Source: CAVQGZ01 sp963714455 (lineage in GTDB: Bacteria; Actinomycetota; Actinomycetes; Jiangellales; Jiangellaceae). Taken from it: a stretch of 64,000 nt of DNA. How positions within the stretch are numbered: position 1 is the stretch's first letter; each line of letters begins with the position of its first letter. The stretch is from assembly GCA_963714455.1 (NCBI GenBank), contig CAVQON010000016.1:1-64000 (forward strand). The letters run 5' to 3'. The position numbers were made by a program, and so were the translations under genes. Positions 32,976 through 46,503 of this stretch are shown piece by piece. The notes beneath the pieces were generated by a model, which searched no databases, was not told the origin of the DNA, and saw only the letters and a list, made by a program, of their open reading frames with translations.

Positions 32976-33069
32976 GTCGGGCCGGACTGCGACGACCCGC
33001 ACTACACTTCGGCTCGGCCGTCGCCGCATGGCGACCCTCACCCTGACACCCCCTGCTGGAGCGCCGCAC

Positions 33070-34517
<1,448 letters not shown>

Positions 34518-34524
<7 letters not shown>

Positions 34525-35636
34525 GCCTGCTGCGGCAGCTCGACACCCGCGGCGCGTGCCAGCGCAGCGTCGAGCTGCTCGGTGCGGATGCGTCGGTCGA
34601 CGTAGACCAGGGCCAGGATCAGCCCGGAGATGGGCAGCGAGATCGCCTGCCCCACCCCGGCCGCGATGGTGCTTGCCACGATGGCAGCGCCGGGTTCCAG
34701 CGGTGCCGCCGACAGCACGATGCTCAACGGGATCGTGACGACCTGGGAGAGGGCGCCGGCGATGATGGCGGCCAGCGCGAGGATGCCCAGGGTGCGCCAC
34801 CAGCCGCCGGACACCAGGGTCCATGAGCGGCGAAGGCCGGTGAGCGGGCCGATCGGGCCGGCGGCCGTGCTCTCCAGTGCGATCGCCGGCGTCGTCAGCG
34901 ACGCCCTGACGCCCAGGTAGATCGACAACGGGATCGCTCCGAACAGCGTCAGCACGGTCATGGCGGCGTAGGCGAGCCCAGTGTCGAGCGCGATGGTCAG
35001 CGCCCACAGCGTGACGGTCAGCACCCACACCGACCCGACGAGCAGGGCGACGAGCACGACGCCGGCGAGCAGCCGGGGGAGTCGAGGTGCGGCTCGCCGC
35101 CAGGCGTCGCCGAGACCGAAGGGTCGTCCGATCGCCGACTGCCCGACCACGATGGCGAGAAGACCGGACAGCAGCACGAAGAGGGCGAACGACAGCAGAC
35201 CGACGAGCGCGCCCGCCGCGGCCAGGCTCCCCCACGAGATCGACTCGACCTCCGCGACGACGGCCTCGGCGTCCCCGGTCGCCGCTGCGTCCAGCACCGG
35301 CGTGACTCGGTTGAGCACGGGCACCAGCAGCAGCACCTGGACGATGCTCACGATGCCGACGACGAGCGCCGACGACCCGAAGGTCGCGGCGGGGTAGCGG
35401 CGCAGGATCGAGAAGGTCCCCTCGAGGATGTCGCCCACGCCGAGCGGCCGCAGCGGGATGCTGCCTGGCTTCGGCGCCTCCGGCGTGGCCGTCCACGGCG
35501 GCTGGTTCCACCCCGGCGGCGGGGGCGTGCCCCATCCCGGCGGTGGCGGAGCACCCCAGCCCGGCGGCGGGGGCGCACCCCATCCCGGCGGCGGCTGCTG
35601 TCCTGCGGGGGGACCGGACTGACTCACGCTGCCCAT
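34518..35636 (-). CDS. Membrane protein with Pro-rich PPPGWG repeats (GPDPase membrane domain-like)
   Basis: 372 residues from ATG 35636. The N-terminal 45 residues hold four PPPGW(G/N)(A/T/Q)P repeats, encoded by a GC-rich imperfect DNA repeat at about 35500-35600. After PLRPLGVGDILEGTFSILRR come about six membrane helices. The layout resembles the membrane domain linked to glycerophosphodiester phosphodiesterases, but no catalytic domain is present. The Pro-rich tail should face the cytosol and may bind other proteins. It is divergent from mtrA, and its stop overlaps the converging sahH stop. Confidence 0.75.
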
Positions 35637-35667
35637 CGTTTCACAGCTGTCATGACACGATGGGCGT

Positions 35668-36345
35668 GTGAGAGGACGCATCCTCGTCGTCGACGACGAC
35701 ATCGCCCTGGGCGAGATGCTGGGCATCGTGCTGCGGGGCGAGGGTTTCGAGACCACGACCGTGACCCGCGGCGACGAGGTCATGGCGATGTTCGCCGAGT
35801 TCCAGCCCGACCTGGTGCTGCTCGACGTCATGCTGCCCGGGATGGACGGAATCGAGGTGTGTCGGGCCATCCGTGGGCAGTCCGGCGTGCCGATCGTGAT
35901 GCTGACCGCGAAGACCGACACGGTCGACGTGGTGCTCGGCCTGGAGTCCGGGGCCGACGACTACGTCGTGAAACCGTTCAAGCCGAAGGAGCTGGTCGCT
36001 CGGGTTCGGACCCGCCTGCGCGGCACCGACCAGCAGCGACCGACGACGCTGCACGCCGGCGACCTGACGATCGACGTCCCGGGCCACGTGGTGCGCCGCG
36101 CTGACGAAGAGATCGCGCTCACCCCGCTGGAGTTCGACCTGCTCGTGTGCCTTGCCCGTCGGCCCTGGCAGGTGTTCACGCGCGAAGAGCTGCTGGAGCA
36201 GGTCTGGGGCTACCGGCACTCCGCCGACACGCGGCTGGTGAACGTGCACGTGCAGCGGCTGCGCGCCAAGATCGAGGCCGACCCCGAGCACCCCGAGATC
36301 GTGCAGACCGTCCGCGGCGTGGGCTACAAGGTGGCCTCGGCCTAG
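35668..36345 (+). CDS. mtrA: Response regulator MtrA
   Basis: 225 residues, GTG start. Receiver with DDD at 9-11, phospho-acceptor D53 in LVLLDVMLPGMDGIEV, K in YVVKPFKPKEL. Winged-helix domain: ALTPLEFDLLVCLARRPWQV, RLVNVHVQRLRAKIEADPEH, VQTVRGVGYKVASA. It is nearly identical in pattern to the essential mycobacterial MtrA, which controls cell-wall hydrolases, division and dnaA. It is followed after 4 bp by mtrB. The amidase promoter at 15.6 kb in this window carries MtrA-box-like repeats. Confidence 0.96.
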   Translation: MRGRILVVDDDIALGEMLGIVLRGEGFETTTVTRGDEVMAMFAEFQPDLVLLDVMLPGMDGIEVCRAIRGQSGVPIVMLTAKTDTVDVVLGLESGADDYVVKPFKPKELVARVRTRLRGTDQQRPTTLHAGDLTIDVPGHVVRRADEEIALTPLEFDLLVCLARRPWQVFTREELLEQVWGYRHSADTRLVNVHVQRLRAKIEADPEHPEIVQTVRGVGYKVASA

Positions 36346-36349
36346 CACG

Positions 36350-38032
36350 ATGGCGACAACCGGTGTCGGCGCCATCGGCCGCTGGTGGCGCGGCTCCATC
36401 CAGGTTCGGGTCGTGGCGACGACGCTCGCGTTGTCGCTCGTGGTCATGGGCTTGCTGGCCACCACGCTGATGCGGCAGATCTCCGGCGGGCTGCAGCAGG
36501 CGCAGGTCGAGTCGGCCGTGGACGACACCGCCGCCGGGGTGGCCTCGGCGCGTGCCCAGCTTCAGGCCACCGAGTCGATCGACCCCGCCACCGTCGGGCA
36601 GCTGCTCACGCTGGTGGTGCAGAACCTCGCCAGCGCCGGTGCCGCCTCCGGGCGCTACGACGTCGTCCTGCTGCCCGCGCCTCGTGCACCCGCGGACGCC
36701 TCGGCCGCATCACGGGCGACGCGCACCTCGCGCGGCGTCGAGCCGACGTCGGTGCCCGAAAGGCTGCGCGAGACGGTGCGCTCGGGGTCGTCGGTGTACT
36801 GGACGCCTACCACGGTTGCCTACGCCGACGGCACGAGCGAGCCCGGCCTGGCCGTCGGTGCCCAGGTTCCGGTCCCGTCCATCGGTCTGTACGAGCTCTA
36901 CTACCTGTTCCCCCTCGGGCAGCAGGCGGCCACACTCGACCTCGTGGCCCGTTCGGTGGCCAGCGTGGCCGTTCTCGTCGTGCTGCTGCTCGGCGGGATC
37001 GCCCTGATCGTCGCCCGCCAGGTGGCGGTACCGGTGCAGCAGGCGGCGCGGACGGCCGAGCAGCTCGCTGCCGGGGCCCTCGACGAGCGCATGGCTGTGC
37101 CCCCCGGCGACCCCAAGGACGAGCTGGGGCGCCTGGCCCAGTCGTTCAACCACATGGCGGGCAGCCTTCAGCAGCAGATCACCCGGCTCGAGGAGCTCTC
37201 CCGGCTCCAGCAGCGTTTCGTCTCCGACGTCAGCCACGAGCTGCGCACCCCGTTGACGACGGTGCGCATGGCCGCCGACCTGCTGCACGACGGAAGCGAG
37301 ATGCTCGACCCGGGAACGCGCCGGGCATCGGAGCTGATGCAGTCCGAGCTCGACCGCTTCGAGTCGCTGCTGTCGGACCTGCTGGAGATCAGCCGCATCG
37401 ACGCAGGTGCCGCGGGCCTCGACCTCGAGCAGGTCGACCTGCGTGACGTCGTCTCCAGCGTCTGCGACGGGCTCAGCGCCGTGGCGCGCGACGCGCACAC
37501 CGACCTCGTGCTCGCCCTGCCACCGCACGAGGCCGTCGCCGTCCTCGACCCACGTCGGGTGGCGCGCATCTTGCGCAACCTGGTCGCCAACGCGATCGAG
37601 CACGGCGAAGCGCGCCCGGTGCAGATCACGGTCGGGGCCAACGACGAGGCCGTCGCGGTGAGCGTCCGCGACCACGGCATCGGGCTCGACCCGGAGAAGC
37701 TCGAGCTGGTGTTCAACCGGTTCTGGCGTGCCGACCCGGCTCGCGCCCGCACGACCGGCGGCTCCGGGTTGGGCCTGGCCATCTCGTTGGAGGACGCCCG
37801 CATCCACGGTGGCGACCTGTCGGCCTGGGGAGAACCTGGCCACGGGTCGTGCTTCCGGCTCACGCTGCCGCGTGCGGCCGGGCAGACCGAGGTCGTCTCG
37901 CCGCTGGCGCTCGTCCCTGATGACGCCCCCACTCAGTCCCTTCGTGCATTGGAAGCTGCTGCGAACAACGAGATGGGAGACCAGGCTGCGGCACCGGCCA
38001 CCTCCGGCCCGGACGCGACGGTGCGCCCGTGA
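36350..38032 (+). CDS. mtrB: Sensor histidine kinase MtrB
   Basis: 560 residues. TM1 at about 20-42, an extracytoplasmic sensor of about 160 residues, and TM2 at about 202-224 (VASVAVLVVLLLGGIALIVA). A HAMP domain (PVQQAARTAEQLAAGALDER) leads to HisKA with His near residue 295 (SDVSHELRTPLTTVRMAADL). HATPase_c has NLVANAIEHGEARP, VRDHGIGLDPEKLELVFNRF and GGSGLGLAISLEDARIHGG. The tail after 515 is disordered. It phosphorylates MtrA. The last codons overlap lpqB (GTGA). Confidence 0.95.
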   Translation: MATTGVGAIGRWWRGSIQVRVVATTLALSLVVMGLLATTLMRQISGGLQQAQVESAVDDTAAGVASARAQLQATESIDPATVGQLLTLVVQNLASAGAASGRYDVVLLPAPRAPADASAASRATRTSRGVEPTSVPERLRETVRSGSSVYWTPTTVAYADGTSEPGLAVGAQVPVPSIGLYELYYLFPLGQQAATLDLVARSVASVAVLVVLLLGGIALIVARQVAVPVQQAARTAEQLAAGALDERMAVPPGDPKDELGRLAQSFNHMAGSLQQQITRLEELSRLQQRFVSDVSHELRTPLTTVRMAADLLHDGSEMLDPGTRRASELMQSELDRFESLLSDLLEISRIDAGAAGLDLEQVDLRDVVSSVCDGLSAVARDAHTDLVLALPPHEAVAVLDPRRVARILRNLVANAIEHGEARPVQITVGANDEAVAVSVRDHGIGLDPEKLELVFNRFWRADPARARTTGGSGLGLAISLEDARIHGGDLSAWGEPGHGSCFRLTLPRAAGQTEVVSPLALVPDDAPTQSLRALEAAANNEMGDQAAAPATSGPDATVRP

Positions 38033-39777
38033 GACGGCTGGTCGCGATGCTGGTCGCGGTGACGCTCCTCGTCTCCGGGTGCGTGTCGGTGCCGACGGAC
38101 GGCCCGGTGGTCGAAGGCCGGCCGGCCGGTGAGCCCGTCGCACCGCCGAACGTCGCCGTGATCGTGACCGGGCCGCGCCCGGGGGACAGCCCCCTGGCCA
38201 TCGTCGAGGGCTTCCTGTCGTCGATGGCCTCGTACGAGCCCGGCTACCCGACCTCGCGGGAGTACCTCACCCCGGAGGCGTCCGCGGCCTGGCAGCCTGA
38301 GTCGGGCATCGCCGTCTACGGCGCGGGGGAGGGCTCGCGCAACGTCTCGGCCACCGACGACGGTGTCACCATCGCGTTGCGGCTCGAGGCGAGCGTCGGC
38401 CACGACGGCAGCTACACACCGGCCGAGGTGGGCTCGCGCCTCGTGCTCGACCTCGCGGTCACTCAGGTCGACGGCGAGTGGCGCATCGACTCCCCGCCGG
38501 ACGGGCTCGTCATGACGGAGTTCGACTTCAACCGTGAGTTCGCCGCGTACGCGAGCTACTTCTTCGACCCGCGGTACTCGGTTCTCGTCCCCGACCTCAC
38601 CTACCTGCCCGTGCGCGGGAACCTGCCGACGCTTCTCGTCCAAGACCTGCTCGACGGCCCCACCGAGTGGCTCGACCCGGGGGTGCGCTCGGCACTGGGC
38701 CCGGGGGTCACGCTCACCTCCGGGTCGGTGGTGCTGTCCGGCACGGTGGCCCAGGTCGATCTCAGCTCGCAGGTTGCCCTGGCGTCATCGGAGCAGCGCG
38801 AGCGGCTGGCTGCCCAGCTTGCCTGGACCCTGCGTCAGGCGCCCGGCGTCGCCGAGGTGGCCGTGATCAGCGACGGGCGACCGGTGCCGCTGCCGACCAG
38901 CCCGACGGGGGTCGTGTCCGCCGAGCAGTTCGCGTTCTACGACCCTGCCGCTGTTCCGGCCGGTGATCTGCTCTTCGCGGTCGCCGACGGCCGGATGGTC
39001 GTCGTCTCCGACGACGGGGCGACACCGGTGGCCGGCCCGCTCGGGTCGACCGGCCCCTTCCGGTCGGTCGCGGCGGGCCTCACCGCCACCTCCGCCGCAG
39101 CCGTGTCGGCCGACGGACGGTCGGTGACGACGGCGGGCCTCACCGACGGCAGCACGGCCCAGACCGCTGACCTCGGCACCGACCTGTCCACCCCGTCGTT
39201 CGACCGGCAAGACCGGGTCTGGGTCGTCGACAGGGACGGCGAGACGAGCCGCGTGCTGCTCCTGGACGACGGCGTCGAGGCGCGGCAGGTGCCGGCGGGG
39301 GCGCTGGAGGAGGTGCGCGTGCAGCGCATGCAGGTCGCTCCGGACGGCGTGCGGCTCGCCGCCGTCTACGAGAGCGAGGGCGTGAGCAGGCTGCTCCTCG
39401 CCCTCGTGATCGACTCGAGGGACGGCGAGACAAGGATCGGCCGGGTGCGCGACCTCCCGTTGGAGCAGGTGGAAGCGGTCGACGTGGCCTGGGCCTCGGC
39501 GACGGCGTTGGCGCTGCTGGCTGCCGACGCGGAAGACGTGCAACCCTTCTTGGTCGAGATGGCCAATGCTGCGCTCAGCTCGCGCGGCCAGGTCGCTGGA
39601 GCCGTCAGCCTGGCAGCCTCGCCCGGCCAGGCCCTGGTCATCGGCACTGCCCCCGCGCAGCGACCCTCCGCCGACTCGGCAGCGGCCGACGACGCCGTGC
39701 CCACGCTGGTGCGCCAGGACGCTCTGCAGGAGTGGGTGCCTCTGCTGGAAGGCTCGGCGCCGACCTACGCCGGTTAG
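38029..39777 (+). CDS. lpqB: Lipoprotein LpqB
   Basis: 582 residues from the GTG in GTGA. Lipoprotein signal: RRLVAMLVAVTLLVSGC, lipobox Cys18. A GerMN-type domain lies at about 200-290 (DGPTEWLDPGVRSALGPGVT, AQVDLSSQVALASSEQRERL) and a C-terminal beta-propeller-like domain at about 320-560. In mycobacteria LpqB binds the MtrB sensor domain and tunes MtrA output. Standard third gene of the operon. Confidence 0.95.
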   Translation: MRRLVAMLVAVTLLVSGCVSVPTDGPVVEGRPAGEPVAPPNVAVIVTGPRPGDSPLAIVEGFLSSMASYEPGYPTSREYLTPEASAAWQPESGIAVYGAGEGSRNVSATDDGVTIALRLEASVGHDGSYTPAEVGSRLVLDLAVTQVDGEWRIDSPPDGLVMTEFDFNREFAAYASYFFDPRYSVLVPDLTYLPVRGNLPTLLVQDLLDGPTEWLDPGVRSALGPGVTLTSGSVVLSGTVAQVDLSSQVALASSEQRERLAAQLAWTLRQAPGVAEVAVISDGRPVPLPTSPTGVVSAEQFAFYDPAAVPAGDLLFAVADGRMVVVSDDGATPVAGPLGSTGPFRSVAAGLTATSAAAVSADGRSVTTAGLTDGSTAQTADLGTDLSTPSFDRQDRVWVVDRDGETSRVLLLDDGVEARQVPAGALEEVRVQRMQVAPDGVRLAAVYESEGVSRLLLALVIDSRDGETRIGRVRDLPLEQVEAVDVAWASATALALLAADAEDVQPFLVEMANAALSSRGQVAGAVSLAASPGQALVIGTAPAQRPSADSAAADDAVPTLVRQDALQEWVPLLEGSAPTYAG

Positions 39778-39786
39778 GCGCGGCTC

Positions 39787-39839
39787 GTCCCCAGCACGGC
39801 TTGTCCCCAGCGTGGCTGGCTGCGGCGCGTCGTCCCCAG
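39787..39839 (+). repeat. Three GTCCCCAG repeats between lpqB and comF
   Basis: GTCCCCAG at 39787-39794, 39803-39810 and 39832-39839 in an otherwise short gap. The spacings of 16 and 29 bp do not suggest a simple tandem repeat. Possible binding sites; no known match. Confidence 0.5.
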
Positions 39840-39889
39840 GCGGCAGACAGCGCTCGCCGGCTCAGCACCCGGGCACCCATTGTCGTGGC

Positions 39890-40639
39890 ATGGAGGGGTG
39901 GACAGCGCTGGGGGCGGCTGCGCGTGACCTCGTGCTGGGCGAGACCTGTGCCGGGTGCCAGGCGCCGACCGGTGGCGGTCCGGTGTGCTCCGGCTGCTGG
40001 GCCGGGCTCGCTGTCGACCCGCGGCGCGTTCGTCCGCTCGACCCGCCTCTCGACTTCCCGCCCACGTTCGCGGCCCGGGACTACGAGGGCGTCGTCCGCC
40101 GACTGCTCGTCGTGCACAAGGAGCAGGGCCGGCTGTCGCTGGCCCGACCGCTGGGCGCGCTGCTCCAGGCGGCAGTGGTGGCTGGGCGAGCAGGACGACG
40201 CGGTCCCGAGGTGCTGGTGCCGGTGCCCTCCCGCCGCTCGGTGACCCGTCGCCGCGGCCACGACCCTGTCACCCGGATGGCCCGCGTGGCAGCACCGGCG
40301 TTGGGTACGTCGGTGTCGGTGCGACCGGTTCTCGGCCACCGCCGCCGCGTGATCGACCAGAGCGGGCTCGACCTCGAGCAGCGCCGGGCCAACCTCGGCG
40401 GTGCGCTGGCGGTCATCGCGTCGCCGGCGCAGCTCGGCGGCCACGACGTCGTCCTGGTCGACGACATCTGCTCGTCGGGGTCGACGCTGGCGGCCGCGTC
40501 CCGGGCGCTGCGTTCAGTCGGCGTGCCGGCCGAGCGGATCCGGGCAGCCGTCGTCGCGACGCCCGTGCTGCGCCGGGCCTGGCCCGCAGCCACGAGTAGG
40601 GGCCATCCGCTGCTACCGGGCCGGCCCCCGCGCGACTAG
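39890..40639 (+). CDS. ComF-family phosphoribosyltransferase
   Basis: 249 residues from ATG 39890. An N-terminal zinc finger (LGETCAGCQAPTGGGPVCSG, then CW) and the PRT domain with the PRPP-binding loop GGHDVVLVDDICSSGSTLAA; QSGLDLEQRRANLGGALAV is the ComF signature. In competent bacteria ComF helps DNA uptake; in actinobacteria its role is unsettled. Its place between lpqB and hpf is conserved (Rv3242c). Confidence 0.88.
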   Translation: MEGWTALGAAARDLVLGETCAGCQAPTGGGPVCSGCWAGLAVDPRRVRPLDPPLDFPPTFAARDYEGVVRRLLVVHKEQGRLSLARPLGALLQAAVVAGRAGRRGPEVLVPVPSRRSVTRRRGHDPVTRMARVAAPALGTSVSVRPVLGHRRRVIDQSGLDLEQRRANLGGALAVIASPAQLGGHDVVLVDDICSSGSTLAAASRALRSVGVPAERIRAAVVATPVLRRAWPAATSRGHPLLPGRPPRD

Positions 40640-40671
40640 CGTGGAGGTCCAATCGTGACGCGGAGGTGGCT

Positions 40672-41277
40672 GTGGAGATCGTGGTCAGGGGTCGCAAGAC
40701 CGAGGTGCCGGAGCGATTTCGGGAGCACGTGCAGGACAAGCTCGCGAAGCTCGCCAAGTACGACGACCGGCTGAGCCGCATCGACGTCGAGGTCACGCGT
40801 GAGAACAACCCGCGGCAGGCTGACGAGGCCGAGCGCGTCGAGATCACGGCACGGTCCAAGGGCCCGGTCATCCGGGCCGAGGCGGCCGCTCCCGATCGGT
40901 ACGCCGCCCTCGACACGGCTGTCGGCCGCCTCGAGGCTCGCCTGCGTCGTGCCGCCGACCGACGTCACGACCGTCGCAAGGCCGGCGCCTCGACCGGCAT
41001 GCCCGACGGTCTGCCCGAACCCCTGCCCGCCGACCTGCCCCCGGTGGCGGCGCTCGACGGGCCGGAGGAGCCGGCACTGTCCGAGGCGGAAGATGCCGCC
41101 CTCATCGTCCGGGACAAGACGCACGAGGCCGAGCCCATGAGCCTCGACCAGGCCCTCTACGAGATGGAGCTGGTCGGGCACGACTTCTACCTGTTCGTCG
41201 ACGCCCAGAGCCGCCTTCCGAGCGTGGTCTACCGACGGCGGGGCTACCAGTACGGCGTGATCAGGCTCGCCGTCTGA
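40672..41277 (+). CDS. hpf: Long-form ribosome hibernation promoting factor
   Basis: 201 residues from GTG 40672, with GGAGG 5 bp upstream (GTG 40666 overlaps that box). The N-terminal S30AE domain reads MEIVVRGRKTEVPERFREHV and ADRRHDRRKAG, then a Pro-rich linker. The C-terminal dimerisation domain is MSLDQALYEMELVGHDFYLF, VVYRRRGYQYGVIRL. The long form joins 70S ribosomes into 100S dimers in stationary phase. Position before secA matches Rv3241c. Confidence 0.95.
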   Translation: MEIVVRGRKTEVPERFREHVQDKLAKLAKYDDRLSRIDVEVTRENNPRQADEAERVEITARSKGPVIRAEAAAPDRYAALDTAVGRLEARLRRAADRRHDRRKAGASTGMPDGLPEPLPADLPPVAALDGPEEPALSEAEDAALIVRDKTHEAEPMSLDQALYEMELVGHDFYLFVDAQSRLPSVVYRRRGYQYGVIRLAV

Positions 41278-41300
41278 GGTCGCAACCACGGCGGCTGTCG

Positions 41301-42500
41301 GTGGCCGCCGCGCGTCGGGTCGCGCTCGGCGCCCAGGGTCTCGCTCGACGGCCGAGCCGGGCTGCGCGCCGAGCCGACGTGCTCGCCACCGTAAGGCGCC
41401 TCGGGCTCGTGCAGATCGACTCCGTCAACGTGCTGACGCGGGCGCACTACCTGCCGCTGTTCAGCCGTCTGGGTCCATACCGCCGCGAGTGGCTCGACGA
41501 CGCCGCAGTTCCCGGACGGCGTCCGGTCGCGCTCACCGAGTACTGGGCCCACGAGGCGTCCCTGCTTCCGGTCGAGTCGCACCCGCTTCTGCGGTGGCGC
41601 ATGCAGACTGCCGACTCCGACGCCTGGGGCGGCATGCGCCGCATCGCGCTCGAGCGCCCCGACCTCGTCGCGCACGTGCTGGCCGGCGTGGCTGCCGAGG
41701 GGCCGGTGACCGCCGCCGAGCTCGAGGCCCGCCACGGCAAGAACGTGCCGCAGGGCAACTACTGGGGCTGGCAGTGGAGCGAGGTCAAGCGGGCGCTGGA
41801 GTACCTGTTCTGGTCGGGTCAGGTCGTCTCCGCCGGACGCGGCTCGGGCTTCCAACGGCGCTACGACGTGCCGGAGAGAGTGCTGCCGCCGAGTGTGCTG
41901 GCGGCGGCCACGCCGAGCCGCGACGACGCCATTCGCAGCCTGGTCGAGATCGCGGCCCGCGCCCACGGCATCGCGACCGAGCCCGACCTTCGCGACTACT
42001 TTCGGCTGCCCGCGGCGGAGAGCCGACGTGCCGTGGCCGAGCTGGTCGAGGAGGGCACGCTGCTGCCCGCCAGCGTGCGGGGCTGGTCGCCCTCGGCCCT
42101 GCTGCACACGGGCGCACGCGTGCCCCGGACGGTGAGTGGTCGTGCGCTGCTCGCGCCGTTCGACCCGCTGGTCTGGACCCGACCGCGCGCCGAGTCGCTG
42201 TTCGGGTTTCGGTACCGGCTCGAGATCTACGTCCCGGCGGCCAAGCGGGTGCACGGCTACTACGTGCTGCCGTTCCTGCTCGGTGACCGCTTGGTGGCCA
42301 GGGTCGACCTCAAGGCCGACCGGGCGCCGGGGGTGCTGCGCGTGCGCTCGGCCTGGGCCGAGCCGGAGCCGGACGACGCGACAGCCGCCGAGCTCGCCGC
42401 GGCGCTGGTCGAGCTGGCCGAGTGGCTGTCGCTGCACCGCGTCGAGGTCGAGCAGACCGGCGACCTCGCCCCGCACCTCGCACGGCACCTACCATGGTGA
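41301..42500 (+). CDS. Winged-helix YcaQ/AlkZ-like DNA glycosylase (HTH_42)
   Basis: 399 residues, GTG start. The family core is LGLVQIDSVNVLTRAHYLPL: Q-I-D is the catalytic Q-x-(Q/D) motif of AlkZ/YcaQ DNA glycosylases. Further conserved parts: LTEYWAHEASLLPVESHPLL, NVPQGNYWGWQWSEVKRALE, APFDPLVWTRPRAESLFGF, YVPAAKRVHGYYVLPFLLGD. E. coli YcaQ unhooks DNA interstrand crosslinks; the QxD form here fits YcaQ better than the QxQ form of antibiotic-cluster enzymes. It lies 4 bp before secA, an odd partner that may only share transcription. Confidence 0.85.
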   Translation: MAAARRVALGAQGLARRPSRAARRADVLATVRRLGLVQIDSVNVLTRAHYLPLFSRLGPYRREWLDDAAVPGRRPVALTEYWAHEASLLPVESHPLLRWRMQTADSDAWGGMRRIALERPDLVAHVLAGVAAEGPVTAAELEARHGKNVPQGNYWGWQWSEVKRALEYLFWSGQVVSAGRGSGFQRRYDVPERVLPPSVLAAATPSRDDAIRSLVEIAARAHGIATEPDLRDYFRLPAAESRRAVAELVEEGTLLPASVRGWSPSALLHTGARVPRTVSGRALLAPFDPLVWTRPRAESLFGFRYRLEIYVPAAKRVHGYYVLPFLLGDRLVARVDLKADRAPGVLRVRSAWAEPEPDDATAAELAAALVELAEWLSLHRVEVEQTGDLAPHLARHLPW

Positions 42501-42503
42501 GTC

Positions 42504-45256
<2,753 letters not shown>

Positions 45257-45260
<4 letters not shown>

Positions 45261-45778
45261 ACGATGTCGAGGGCGGTGCACAGCCACCGCCGCTCGAGCG
45301 CTTCCAGCCGCATCGCCATGGCCCGGCAGCGCGTGCCGTCGTCCACGACGGCCACGACCTCAACGGCACCCTCCAGCGACGTGCTGATGCGCACCCGCCG
45401 TACGCGCACCGGAGGCCCGCCAGGTGCTCGGCGCACGCTCGGTGCAGACCTCCGCAGCCGTTCGTGGATCTCGGGGTCGACCCACCGCAGCACCTGAGCC
45501 GCGGGACGACGTCCACCGAGGATCTCCACCACCGCCTGAGCCAGCAGCGCCGCCCATCGCCGAGGCTCGGGGAGCGCACCCAGGTCGGGCGTGCGAGGCG
45601 GCGGCTCGTCGGCGTCGCGCCAGGTCACCGGGTCGACGACCGGAGCTGTCGGCTCTGCCGGCACCAGCGCGAGAGCCGGGGTGCCGCTGCCGCGGCGCCC
45701 GACGTGCGGCGCGGGCCGGGGGACAGGGATCAGTCGCATCGGCCGTGCCGGTGGCTCGCCGGCTGGCAGCGCCGTCAT
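45257..45778 (-). CDS. DUF6459-like (Rv3231-type) cytoplasmic protein
   Basis: 173 residues from ATG 45778, overlapping the stop of the LysM gene (ATGA). The N-terminal half is Pro/Arg-rich. The conserved part runs RRWAALLAQAVVEILGGRRP, AAQVLRWVDPEIHERLRR, then beta strands VRVRRVRISTSLEGAVEVVA and ALERRWLCTALDIV. This pattern is known next to secA in actinobacteria and is of unknown function. Its stop overlaps the secA stop inside CTAG. Confidence 0.75.
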
Positions 45779-46413
45779 CGTGCCACCCGCTCGGGTGCCG
45801 GCGGGCGAAGGTGGGTGCCGACCAGGATCAGGTCGGGGTCGGGGCCGATCCGAGCACGGTTCGCCTCGTACCACCGTGGCCAGTGCGCGGCGACGGCCGG
45901 TGTCGTCGCGCCGGGGCCGAGGTGCCTCGACGCGATCCGCCACAGCGAGTCACCCGGCATCACCGTCACCCGGGCGGGCACGTGATCGGCCACGGGCGCT
46001 GACCGGACGGCAGCCGGGGCTGCGCTGGTGGTCGGGCGGTCGAGTCGGGGAAGGGCAGCGTCCGGTGGCGCGGCTGCGTCCATCGCCGCCACCGGCGTCA
46101 GGCTGCCGACTCCGCTCACCCCGCCGACCGTTGCGGCAGTGGTCACTGCGACGCGCATCGCGGCCGGCACCAGCAGGCGCCAGGCGGCGCCGGCGACCTG
46201 CCCGAGCAGGCCAGCACGTCGGCGAAGCCGGTCGAGCGCCCCTGCGGCCGCGACCCAGGCCAGCACCACGACCAGTGCCACGAGCATGACGTCACCGAGC
46301 AGCGTGGCGGCCGTCCGAGTCGTCAGCTCGTCGGCCGGCGGGCCCCAGGCACCGGCGACGTAGCGGGACGTGGTCAGGCTGACCGTTGCCAGTGCCACGA
46401 GACGTAGAACCAT
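45775..46413 (-). CDS. LysM-domain membrane protein
   Basis: 212 residues from ATG 46413, with AGGGGG upstream. Two membrane helices (about 3-20 and 38-62), a third hydrophobic stretch near 78-105, and a Pro/Ala linker. A C-terminal LysM domain (VTVMPGDSLWRIASRHLGPG, WPRWYEANRARIGPDPDLIL, VGTHLRPP) would bind peptidoglycan outside the membrane. It is co-translated with the DUF6459-like gene. Confidence 0.82.
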   Translation of the reverse strand: MVLRLVALATVSLTTSRYVAGAWGPPADELTTRTAATLLGDVMLVALVVVLAWVAAAGALDRLRRRAGLLGQVAGAAWRLLVPAAMRVAVTTAATVGGVSGVGSLTPVAAMDAAAPPDAALPRLDRPTTSAAPAAVRSAPVADHVPARVTVMPGDSLWRIASRHLGPGATTPAVAAHWPRWYEANRARIGPDPDLILVGTHLRPPAPERVAR

Positions 46414-46422
46414 CACAACCCC

Positions 46423-46472
46423 CTGTTTGCTTCTGTTTGCATCATCTAAATTGCGTTGAAGGTCGGTGTCAA
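46423..46472 (-). promoter_or_regulatory. Promoter and direct repeat for the LysM operon
   Basis: Minus strand TTGACA (46472-46467), 18-bp spacer, TAGATG (46448-46443). Between it and the ATG lies a direct repeat, GCAAACAG twice with 2 bp between (46440-46433 and 46430-46423). This stretch is AT-richer than its surroundings. Confidence 0.5.
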
Positions 46473-46503
46473 CAGTATGGCTGCGCTGTGGGTAACCTGA
46501 GGC

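Noticed and set aside
32976..33069. SAH riboswitch before sahH
   Set aside because: The conserved purine-rich core is absent and the leader is only about 50-95 bases.
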